Of a stretch of 5,415 nucleotides of DNA, positions 1 to 5,347 are shown piece after piece; within the stretch, counting starts at the first letter, position 1, and every line of letters begins with the position of its first letter. The notes below the pieces were generated by a model. It did not search any database. It worked only from the letters and a program-made list of their open reading frames with translations, and was not told the DNA's origin. Source of the stretch: an uncultured Desulfomonile sp. (GTDB lineage: Bacteria > Desulfobacterota > Desulfomonilia > Desulfomonilales > Desulfomonilaceae); contig CAINUH010000493.1 of assembly GCA_903853735.1 (NCBI GenBank), forward strand, positions 1 to 5,415, read 5' to 3'. A program made the position numbers and the translations under genes.

Positions 1-1
1 G

Positions 2-253
2 TCCGGAGAGGGAACGATGAGCATGGGTATGGCCTTTCGGTATGCAGGTGCGAAATCAGTCCTCATGAGCCTTTGGAGTGTGGATGCCGACAGTTCTGTG
101 AAATTGGTGGAGCATTTTTTCAAATACATGGCCGAAGGCAAGAGCAAAATCGAAGCGTTAAGGCTTGCCAGGAAGGATATCAGGAAAGACGGACACGACC
201 ACCCATTCTTTTGGGCGCCATTTATTCTTGCTGGAGAAACGGCGCGGCCGTGA
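2..253 (+). CDS. CHAT-domain protein, C-terminal end (5' partial)
   Basis: The frame is open from base 2 to the TGA at 251-253, giving 83 residues. The sequence shows the typical end of a CHAT domain: SGEGT at the window edge, then a helix ending RYAGAKSVLMSLWSVD, a helix with GKSKIEALRLA, and the closing DGHDHPFFWAPFILAGE block. CHAT domains are caspase-like (clan CD) cysteine peptidase folds, often at the C-terminus of TPR-repeat proteins. In the family the catalytic His and the Cys of the SACxT-type motif come before the GEG segment, so activity cannot be judged here. The protein ends shortly after the domain, so CHAT is its C-terminal module. The ATG at 17 is internal and should not be taken as the start. 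The next gene begins 13 bases after the stop on the same strand, which suggests an operon. Family call is firm; substrate and N-terminal architecture are unknown. Confidence 0.9.
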   Translation, partial: SGEGTMSMGMAFRYAGAKSVLMSLWSVDADSSVKLVEHFFKYMAEGKSKIEALRLARKDIRKDGHDHPFFWAPFILAGETARP

Positions 254-258
254 AGGAG
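253..258 (+). promoter_or_regulatory. Ribosome binding site of the TPR-OmpA gene
   Basis: AAGGAG begins on the last base of the CHAT-gene stop codon and lies 8 bases before the ATG at 267. The overlap of stop codon and Shine-Dalgarno sequence supports translation of both genes from one mRNA. Confidence 0.75.
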
Positions 259-266
259 AGAAGTGA

Positions 267-1091
267 ATGAAATCTTGCGTAAGACTAGTGGGCTATTTTG
301 CGTTAGCATCCACATTGGCATTGATTGTGGCTGAGTCGCCGGCGGTTCTTGCACGAGACTGTGAAAAAGCTGAAGCTTACTACCGGTTGTCACGGGAAAA
401 ACAGGATGGGGACCGACTCTACCTGCTTGAAAAAAGCTTCCAGCTTTGCCCGTCTCACGTCAAGGCTTCCTCTGAGCTTTTCTCCGCGTACCTTGATCTC
501 GCAAAGACCTACTATGTGGAAGGCCGCTACGAGAAGGCAATTGGAGCTTACGAAAGGGCCCTGGTCATTAAGCCGGATGACCCGGCGAGTCGAGATGCGC
601 TGAAAGCCCTCCAGGAAGAGGTTTCTTCTCAGAGTGGCGGCTTCAAAACAGCCCAAGAGATAGTGGAGAAGTACAGGCAGGGTGGACCAGCCGATAATGT
701 GCCGAAACTTATGGGGTTTCAGTCACAAACAGCGCCTAAGTCCAGGCTGAGGTTTAACAACATTCTATTCAACGAATGGTCCTACCAGATTGATCGACCA
801 GAGGCCTCCAAACAGTTGGACGAAATAGGGGCAGCCCTTCGTTCTCTCCGGACGGAGCGTTTGCGTTTCACCGTCGAGGGTCATGCAGACAATCGAGGGC
901 CTTCAGACGATAATATGCGTATTTCGAGGCAGCGCGCCGAAGCCATAAAAGAATATCTCGTAAAAAACTTCGGGATAGAACCTGAAAGGATAGAACCATT
1001 GGGCCTCGGTTCCGAAAAACCTCTTGTCTCTAACGATTCAGCCGAGAACATGAGGAAAAACAGGCGAGTTGAAATACTCTTCGTACAGTAG
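267..1091 (+). CDS. Exported TPR and OmpA C-terminal domain protein
   Basis: 274 residues. Residues 1-29 form a signal peptide: basic start, hydrophobic core, and an A-x-A-like end VLA before RDC. There is no lipobox, so periplasmic export is expected. Residues about 36-110 are helical TPR-like repeats; the clearest is 73-106, with YYVEGRYEKAIGAYERAL and KPDDP. After a polar linker (about 115-160) comes an OmpA-like peptidoglycan-binding domain (about 161-274), containing EGHADNRGPSDDN, ISRQRAEAIKEYL, GLGSEKPLVSND and NRRVEILF. Asp208 and Arg223, 15 residues apart, match the Asp/Arg pair that binds diaminopimelate in OmpA proteins. The likely role is a cell-wall anchored periplasmic scaffold whose TPR part holds a partner. 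AAGGAG at 253-258 sits 8 bases before this ATG and fixes the start. The upstream CHAT gene ends 13 bases earlier, so the two are probably co-transcribed. There is no beta-barrel, so it is not a classical OmpA porin. Confidence 0.9.
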   Translation: MKSCVRLVGYFALASTLALIVAESPAVLARDCEKAEAYYRLSREKQDGDRLYLLEKSFQLCPSHVKASSELFSAYLDLAKTYYVEGRYEKAIGAYERALVIKPDDPASRDALKALQEEVSSQSGGFKTAQEIVEKYRQGGPADNVPKLMGFQSQTAPKSRLRFNNILFNEWSYQIDRPEASKQLDEIGAALRSLRTERLRFTVEGHADNRGPSDDNMRISRQRAEAIKEYLVKNFGIEPERIEPLGLGSEKPLVSNDSAENMRKNRRVEILFVQ

Positions 1092-1535
1092 CTAGAACCT
1101 TTTTAAGAGTATCACTCCGGTCACAAGGAATAATACTCCCACCACTCGCCACATATTCATTGGATGTTCCTGATAGCCGATCAGTCCGTAATGGTCCAAC
1201 ATCAGTGAGGTCGCCATTTGCCCTGCGACCATGAGAGCCAACATGGTGGCCGCACCCAATTTGGGTGCCAGAATCACAGTGACCACCACCAGGAAAGCTC
1301 CGAGAATCCCACCCGTCCACAACCATGTTGGGAGTTGAACAAATACTTGGAACGACGGCCAGGATATTTGTAAGACCAGGGCATACAAGAGAAGAGCGAT
1401 GGTACCAACCGCGAACGATACAAAGGCTGCCAGGACAGGATCCTGGGTGAATAATCGCAGTTGCGAGTTTATTCCCGCCTGAGTAGGTGCGCACGCTCCC
1501 GCAAGGAGTGCAAGAGTCACGTAGAAAGCATCCAT
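1092..1535 (-). CDS. YdcZ-type DMT-family small membrane transporter
   Basis: 147 residues, the usual size of the YdcZ/DUF606 branch (PF04657) of the drug/metabolite transporter superfamily. Five hydrophobic segments are visible, at about 4-22, 34-56, 72-90, 95-113 and 129-145. Family-typical blocks are GINSQL (21-26), DPVLAAFVSFAVGT (32-45), TGGILGAF (74-81), LAPKLGAATML (89-99), VAGQMATSLMLDHYGL (103-118) and the C-terminal VVGVLFLVTGVILLKRF. It is an inner-membrane protein; some relatives work as pairs of half-size proteins, and the substrate is not predictable. On its strand, GGGAGG (1547-1552) precedes the ATG at 1535 by 11 bases, a slightly long but acceptable spacing. It is transcribed towards the OmpA-like gene and its stop codon directly touches that gene's stop. 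It has no evident functional link to its neighbours. Confidence 0.92.
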   Translation of the reverse strand: MDAFYVTLALLAGACAPTQAGINSQLRLFTQDPVLAAFVSFAVGTIALLLYALVLQISWPSFQVFVQLPTWLWTGGILGAFLVVVTVILAPKLGAATMLALMVAGQMATSLMLDHYGLIGYQEHPMNMWRVVGVLFLVTGVILLKRF

Positions 1536-1763
1536 TCTAATAAATACCTCCCAAGGACCGAAACCGGTATGAGGTGAAGAAATGGTTTCCGCACATTTGT
1601 TTCTGTAGTATCATGAGACAGGTAACTTGGTTCCTTTGTAGTTTCATAGTGTTAAATCCGATTACGGTTGTACGCCTTGCGGTCGGAGCGAAAGAGATCG
1701 CGGGTCCATTGACGCGAACTACTGTCGGATACATCATAAATAAAAGCAAATGGAGATGCCGGC
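1536..1763. other. Divergent intergenic spacer (transporter / ferritin-like gene)
   Basis: This 228-base spacer separates two divergent start codons and should hold promoters for both directions. It contains the transporter's Shine-Dalgarno at 1547-1552 (minus strand) and that of the ferritin-like gene at 1751-1756. A weak plus-strand promoter-like pair is TTGGTT at 1627-1632 and TTAAAT at 1652-1657, but the 19-base gap is long, so it is not called. No strong hairpin or operator palindrome was found. A GTG-started 65-codon frame (1574-1771) crosses it and is not believed to be a gene. Confidence 0.5.
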
Positions 1764-2273
1764 ATGTCTGAAAACGTAAAGCGGATAAAGATTTTCGAAT
1801 ATGCGCTCAACCAGGAAAAAACCGGCATGAGTTTTTTCCGGAACTCATTGGAGCGTATGGGAGTAGGCGCAGCCGTTAGCGCTTTCAAGCGGCTAATCGC
1901 TGAGGAGGAAAAGCATATTGATTTCATAACACGCATCCTGGCCGATCTCAAAGCAAGTGGTGAGATCAACGGGGAAAATTTACAGGAAACAACTGTGGAA
2001 GCTACAAATTTCTTCGACGAGAGGGCCAAACGGGAGTTTCTTGAGCAGTGCGTAGAAGGATCTATGATGCCTGATGTGACGGTATTTAACACCGCGTGGC
2101 TCATAGAAAAGGATCTTAGCGAGTATTACGGGAAAATGGCCGCCCAAACTGACGGAGACGCGGCACGGGCGCTCAAAATGTTGTCCAATTGGGAAAAAGA
2201 ACACGAGAAGTTCTTCCGGGAATATCGCGACAAGTTGTCTGATGTTTACGCGCAGATGCCCTGGGGCGGTTGA
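1764..2273 (+). CDS. Ferritin-like / rubrerythrin-type diiron protein
   Basis: 169 residues, almost all helical, with the spacing of a four-helix ferritin-like domain. Likely iron ligands are Glu18 (helix 1, NQEKTGMSFF), Glu48 and His51 (helix 2, EEEKHIDFI, an ExxH motif), Glu115 (helix 3, WLIEKDLSEYY), and Glu144 and His147 (helix 4, WEKEHEKFF, a second ExxH). Two ExxH pairs plus single Glu residues on the other helices are what rubrerythrin-like diiron proteins use for peroxide reduction or iron handling. The C-terminal rubredoxin domain of classical rubrerythrin is absent; the protein ends at QMPWGG with no CxxC motifs, so electrons must come from another protein. It is cytoplasmic, with no signal peptide. 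TGGAGA at 1751-1756 lies 7 bases before the ATG. The next gene starts 41 bases downstream on the same strand, and its flavoprotein product is a plausible redox partner. Peroxidase versus iron-storage role cannot be decided. Confidence 0.85.
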   Translation: MSENVKRIKIFEYALNQEKTGMSFFRNSLERMGVGAAVSAFKRLIAEEEKHIDFITRILADLKASGEINGENLQETTVEATNFFDERAKREFLEQCVEGSMMPDVTVFNTAWLIEKDLSEYYGKMAAQTDGDAARALKMLSNWEKEHEKFFREYRDKLSDVYAQMPWGG

Positions 2274-2295
2274 GAAGCAATTGGGCTTTCCCGAA

Positions 2296-2301
2296 AGGAA
2301 G
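2296..2301 (+). promoter_or_regulatory. Probable ribosome binding site deciding the nitroreductase start
   Basis: AGGAAG (within AAGGAAGAG) lies 13 bases before the ATG at 2315. The spacing is long, but no purine-rich match of this quality lies before the alternative TTG at 2270, which has only a GGGGCGG run. It favours the ATG without excluding coupled initiation at TTG 2270, which would overlap the upstream stop as TTGA. Confidence 0.45.
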
Positions 2302-2314
2302 AGTTAGAACGCTC

Positions 2315-3844
2315 ATGATCCGATCAGCCGCGGAATACCATGTTCGGACAAGCTATGACCGGATGGATATGGACTCTCATTACCTCGACTGGTCAGGGCA
2401 GCCGAGCGTTTTCAAGACCTACCCAGGCCGTGAGGCCGTTAGCCTGTCTCAGAATACAGTGTATTCCCGAGAAAAATGGTCGGAAGTTCTGGAACGCGGC
2501 TGTTTATCTGCCGACGAATCTGAAATGGATTTTGAGAGGCTTTCCCGCATCGTCTTGGTGTCTCATGCGATAACAGCCAAAGCACGTTTTGGGGGTGCGG
2601 ATTTTTATTATCGGAGCGTGGCGTCTGCCGGTGCGCTTTACCCTTTCGAGCTATACGTGGCTGTTGTGAACGTTCATGGTATTGAGAATGGGGTTTATCA
2701 CCATGATGTCGCGAGCCGCGCACTGACTTTATTGCGTCCTGGAAACGCATTTGCGGACATATCCGAGGCGATCACCATCGAACAAGACGAAACTCCCACT
2801 ACGGCATTCTTTCTTACCAGCATCTTTTTCAGGAGTTCCTGGAAGTATCGCGATCGCGCCTACCGTTATCATCTTTTGGACACAGGACATTTAGCGGAAA
2901 ACCTATCTCTGGCTCTCAAATCGGAATGCCTCCGATTCAGGCTTGCTTATGATTTTAACGACCGCATGCTCAATCAGCTTCTGGGCCTGGACACCAGCCG
3001 AGAGGTTTGCCTGGCCGTTGCATTGGTTGCGGGTGTCAGATCACCGGCTCATTCCAATGTCGTCGGTCTGGGCGAGGTAGCTCCTGACTTGGCCGTCTGC
3101 AGTACGGTCGCTGCCCGTGAGGTGGACTATCCTGTGATCCGACAGATTCACACAGCCTCGTCCACGATTGTTGAGCCTGTGGGATCGTTGCCTCACATGC
3201 TGGACGAATTAGGCCTGAGCGTCCAGTCCTGGACTGAGGTTTCCCGGACGGGGGAACCCCCCGAATCAATCGGATATGCTGATGCTGTATTAACAAGGCG
3301 TTCCATGAGGAATTTTGTTAGGAACGAACTACCCTATGATTATTTCGCGTCTTTCGTGAAGGCGCTTTGTTCAGATTCGATGAACGATACCGGTCCAAAT
3401 GATATGGGCTCAAGCTGTGTCCAGGTGGGCTTTCTTACGGGAAGAGTGCAAGGGTTGAATCCTGGATTTTACCTGCTCGACAGTACGAACAGGTCCATTG
3501 GTCTTGTGGCCGAAGGCTTTCTGATGGACGAAATGGCCCATGTATGCTTGGGACAACAATGGCTTGTGAACACTGCCATTAATTTCCTGTTCCTGTGTAA
3601 TCTGGAAGTATTGGAACGGACGTGGGGGCCTCGGGGATACAGGTACGCCATGCTGTACGCCGGCCGGCTCGGACAGAGGATCTATATCGGCGCCACGTCT
3701 ATGAAAATTGGCTGCTGCGGTATCGGCGCGTTTTACGACGCTGAGGCTGTCAGGCTGCTGCGCCTGAATGATAAGACTAAACTCCTCTACCTGGTTGCTG
3801 CCGGCCCGGTCAAGAAATGGTCTATGGGCCAGGACCGCGTTTGA
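2315..3844 (+). CDS. SagB/ThcOx-type dehydrogenase with two nitroreductase domains
   Basis: 509 residues from the ATG at 2315. The N-terminus fits the family opening: YHVRTSYDR, LDWSGQPSVFKTYPG (24-38). Nitroreductase-like domain 1 (about 75-241) has SAGALYPFELYVAVV (104-118), GVYHHD, WKYRDRAYRYHLLDTGHLAENL (176-197) and LLGLDTSREV (222-231). Domain 2 (about 320-505) has RRSMRNF (328-334), GFYLLD, YAGRLGQRIYIGA and GCCGIGAFYD (466-475). This family binds FMN; relatives oxidise azolines to azoles in peptide natural products, but many double-domain members have no such context, and no YcaO gene is visible. An in-frame TTG at 2270 overlaps the previous stop and would add 15 residues. ATG 2315 is preferred because the family-like sequence begins there and AGGAAG (2296-2301) lies upstream, although 13 bases away. 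It probably shares an operon with the ferritin-like gene. The substrate is unknown; the family call is firm. Confidence 0.9.
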   Translation: MIRSAAEYHVRTSYDRMDMDSHYLDWSGQPSVFKTYPGREAVSLSQNTVYSREKWSEVLERGCLSADESEMDFERLSRIVLVSHAITAKARFGGADFYYRSVASAGALYPFELYVAVVNVHGIENGVYHHDVASRALTLLRPGNAFADISEAITIEQDETPTTAFFLTSIFFRSSWKYRDRAYRYHLLDTGHLAENLSLALKSECLRFRLAYDFNDRMLNQLLGLDTSREVCLAVALVAGVRSPAHSNVVGLGEVAPDLAVCSTVAAREVDYPVIRQIHTASSTIVEPVGSLPHMLDELGLSVQSWTEVSRTGEPPESIGYADAVLTRRSMRNFVRNELPYDYFASFVKALCSDSMNDTGPNDMGSSCVQVGFLTGRVQGLNPGFYLLDSTNRSIGLVAEGFLMDEMAHVCLGQQWLVNTAINFLFLCNLEVLERTWGPRGYRYAMLYAGRLGQRIYIGATSMKIGCCGIGAFYDAEAVRLLRLNDKTKLLYLVAAGPVKKWSMGQDRV

Positions 3845-4127
3845 CACATTCCTCGGTACTTTGAACGAGCGTTTACAACTCGCGGAGGTATCGTTTACTG
3901 AGCCCTTGGAGGAAGGAGCCGAGTTGCGGAAGGCCCGGTAGGAATGAACCTCGAATTGGTAAGCGAGGAAGCAACTCCTGTCGAAATAATCAAATTGACC
4001 TACAGTGTTTTCGGTTCACCCCCACGTGTCCTTTCCTGACCGCCTCAAGCGTAAATATGGTTTCCGGTAAACGTGCAAGGATTTTATGAGTACGTATATA
4101 GCCTCATTTATTCTCTTGAATTGAGTT
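3845..4127. other. Non-coding gap with possible gene debris
   Basis: No convincing gene, RNA or terminator is seen between the nitroreductase stop and the insertion sequence. Two short frames read as plausible protein. One is 3861-3941, TTG-started, 26 residues, ending EEGAELRKAR and closed by TAG. The other is 3944-4039, ATG-started, 31 residues, beginning MNLELVSEEATPVEI. The second resembles the start of a soluble domain (a loose impression of GNAT-like openings) but stops early and has no well-spaced ribosome site. A purine run GGAGGAAGGAG (3908-3918) looks like a strong Shine-Dalgarno but has no useful start after it. From about 4040 onward the sequence becomes AT-rich. The stretch could be a decayed gene or ordinary intergenic DNA. 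Confidence 0.35.
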
Positions 4128-4141
4128 ACTATAGTTTCGCC
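4128..4141. repeat. Candidate left terminal inverted repeat
   Basis: ACTATAGTTTCGCC aligns with the reverse complement of 5304-5318, ACTACAGTATCCGCC, with 12 matches, two mismatches and one gap. A further match, GGATC, lies six bases inside on both sides (4148-4152 on the left; 5293-5297, read in reverse complement, on the right). The match is imperfect and was found by eye, so chance is possible. Confidence 0.42.
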
Positions 4142-4188
4142 TTTTTTGGATCAATAGTTTGAAATTGTGGATGAATCACTTGAAAACA

Positions 4189-4245
4189 ATCGGCGTTCCT
4201 GCCATACCCGTTTTTGAAAAAAACCATGGGAAGGGGAACGCCGAT
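4189..4245 (+). promoter_or_regulatory. Hairpin covering the transposase start region
   Basis: Perfect 11-bp inverted repeat: ATCGGCGTTCC at 4189-4199 and GGAACGCCGAT at 4235-4245, with a 35-base loop. The right arm takes in the end of the AAGGGG ribosome site (4231-4236) and the first two bases of the ATG at 4244. In an mRNA that starts outside the element the stem would hide the start. A transcript starting between the arms would lack the left arm and be free for translation. Start-occluding structures of this kind are known in other insertion sequences (IS10, IS50) as protection against read-through transcription. The repeat is seen directly; the function is inferred. Confidence 0.6.
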
Positions 4246-5317
4246 GGCCAAGAGGAATTTACCACAGGCTTTCGAGATTGACAAGATCCGCTTCAGGGAT
4301 TGTTTTAGCGCTCCAAGCTTGAGGCATTTCGCTGTATTGATCACCGGTTGGGCGCTCACCGTTGGAACGCACACGATCACTCAGGTGATTCTGGCGACTG
4401 GATTACACGAGTCCGAGCATTTCGCAACGATATATAAGTTCCTTGGCAAGACCAAGTGGGAACTGGACAGAATAGCCTTTGAAGTGTTTAGGACCATGGC
4501 GGAGACTTTGTTGCCCGGTGCAGTGGAATATGAAGCCGTGGTGGATGACACGCTTAACAGTCACGTGGGGAAAAGGATCTGTGGTGCCGGCGTACAGCAT
4601 GATGGTAATGCACCCAAGACCGGAAAGCCGATCGGCTACGGTGTATGTTTCGTGACTATCGGATTGGTGGTTCATTTGCCGGGAATTTCAGACAGGGCGT
4701 TTTGTCTTCCCTATGCAGCCCGTCTGTGGTGGCCAAGGAAGACTAAGGTCAAACCTGCCGGCGGGAATTACAAATCGAAATCCCAGCTTACGATGGAATT
4801 GATCAGGCTGACCCGTTCCTGGCTTCACAACTCGATAACACTTCGTGTGATCGTAGATGGAGGGTATGCCAATCGGATCGTCGTCCGGAATCGACCTCGA
4901 GGAGTTCACATTACTGGGAAATTACGAAAAGACGCAGCCTTGTATGGTCTTGTGGATGCCGAGCAAACGGGGAAAAGGGGCCGTCCACGCCAAAAGGGTG
5001 AACGCCTTCCCACACCCGCTTCGTTGTTCAGAGGGTCGAAGAAACACTGGGATTGAATCTGGATCCGTCTCTACGCTCAGGATACGATGGTGTCGGTGCA
5101 TCAGTTCGACGCTATCTGGTGCAATACCGCTGGTAACGAGCCTTTATCAATTGTCCTTGTCCACGATCCTTGCGGTACATACCCTGATGTGGCTTTCTTC
5201 GACACAGACATAGGAGCTTCGGACGAAGAAACTATTAAGAGGTACTCTCATCGATGGAGCACGGAAATCACGAGTCCTAAGCCATTGACAGGGATCCTCA
5301 TCCGGCGGATACTGTAG
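4244..5317 (+). pseudogene. DDE transposase, nonsense-interrupted and C-terminally truncated
   Basis: The ATG at 4244 is chosen because AAGGGG (4231-4236) lies 7 bases upstream; in-frame TTG 4214 and ATG 4226 are alternatives. The frame gives 270 residues, then TGA at 5054-5056, then 87 more codons in the same frame to TAG 5315-5317. Residues follow the DDE superfamily endonuclease pattern often labelled IS701-like (PF13546): HFAVLITGWALTVGTHTITQ near the N-terminus, EHFATIYKFLGKTKW (58-72), first acid Asp101 in VVDDT, LPYAARL, second acid Asp205 in VIVDGGYAN, then KLRKDAALY and RGRPRQKGERLPT (226-257). After the TGA come VLVHDP, a TD block and RYSHRWSTEIT with the third acid, Glu341. Family members usually continue from the Glu for roughly 100 residues (TFxExRxHLG onward); here only 16 unrelated residues follow. 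The nonsense codon and missing tail imply that it is inactive. The intact catalytic triad suggests fairly recent decay. Confidence 0.85.
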
Positions 5318-5318
5318 T
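5304..5318. repeat. Candidate right terminal inverted repeat
   Basis: GGCGGATACTGTAGT is the reverse-complement partner of 4128-4141. It contains the TAG (5315-5317) that closes the transposase frame, and lies 29 bases before the start codon of the epimerase gene. Confidence 0.42.
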
Positions 5319-5335
5319 CTATTTTGAACAAACCC

Positions 5336-5339
5336 GGAG
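5336..5339 (+). promoter_or_regulatory. Ribosome binding site of the epimerase gene
   Basis: GGAG lies 8 bases before the ATG at 5348, a good spacing, and supports that start. It lies outside the inferred insertion sequence end at 5318, so translation signals were left intact, but any older promoter has been pushed at least 1.19 kb upstream. Confidence 0.6.
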
Positions 5340-5347
5340 CCTATCTG

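Larger units (their letters stand above)
4128..5318 (+). mobile_element. Decayed insertion sequence, DDE transposase type (IS701-like)
   Basis: An element of about 1.19 kb is inferred from one transposase pseudogene bounded by imperfect inverted repeats at 4128-4141 and 5304-5318. The internal gene has a nonsense codon and lacks its C-terminal part, and the right repeat contains the final in-frame TAG. This suggests an internal deletion that moved the right end close to the catalytic Glu codon. No unambiguous target duplication was found: CTAT occurs at 4129-4132 and 5319-5322 but does not sit flush with both repeat ends. The boundaries are therefore tentative. The element separates the nitroreductase operon from the epimerase gene. 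Confidence 0.6.

Noticed and set aside
2..253. Type III-E CRISPR TPR-CHAT (Craspase) association
   Set aside because: No CRISPR repeats or cas genes are visible, and only the last part of the CHAT domain lies in the window.
1074..1112. Bidirectional intrinsic terminator between the convergent genes
   Set aside because: The stem is only 8 AT-rich base pairs with a 23-base loop, and no T-run follows on either strand.
1574..1771. GTG-started 65-codon frame with a hydrophobic stretch, overlapping the ferritin-like start by 8 bases
   Set aside because: It crosses a divergent promoter region, its ribosome site is poor, and the sequence resembles no family I recognise. It is most likely a chance frame.
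3841..3890. TTGACA at 3841-3846 as a promoter, and a terminator hairpin just after the nitroreductase stop
   Set aside because: In fact the bases at 3841-3846 read TTGACA but no acceptable -10 box lies 16-18 bases downstream. The small CCTC/GAGG and CGAG/CTCG pairings nearby lack a T-run.
2315..4039. RiPP azole-forming cluster around the SagB-like protein
   Set aside because: No YcaO cyclodehydratase, no exporter and no credible precursor peptide is present. The nearest short frame (3944-4039) lacks Cys and a leader/core pattern.
5054..5056. TGA as a selenocysteine codon in the transposase
   Set aside because: Transposases of this family have no selenocysteine position, and I saw no clear selenocysteine-insertion hairpin just downstream. 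A nonsense mutation explains it better.
4129..5322. CTAT at 4129-4132 and 5319-5322 as a target-site duplication
   Set aside because: The copies are not flush with matching repeat ends: the left copy lies inside the aligned inverted repeat. A 4-base match is also weak evidence.
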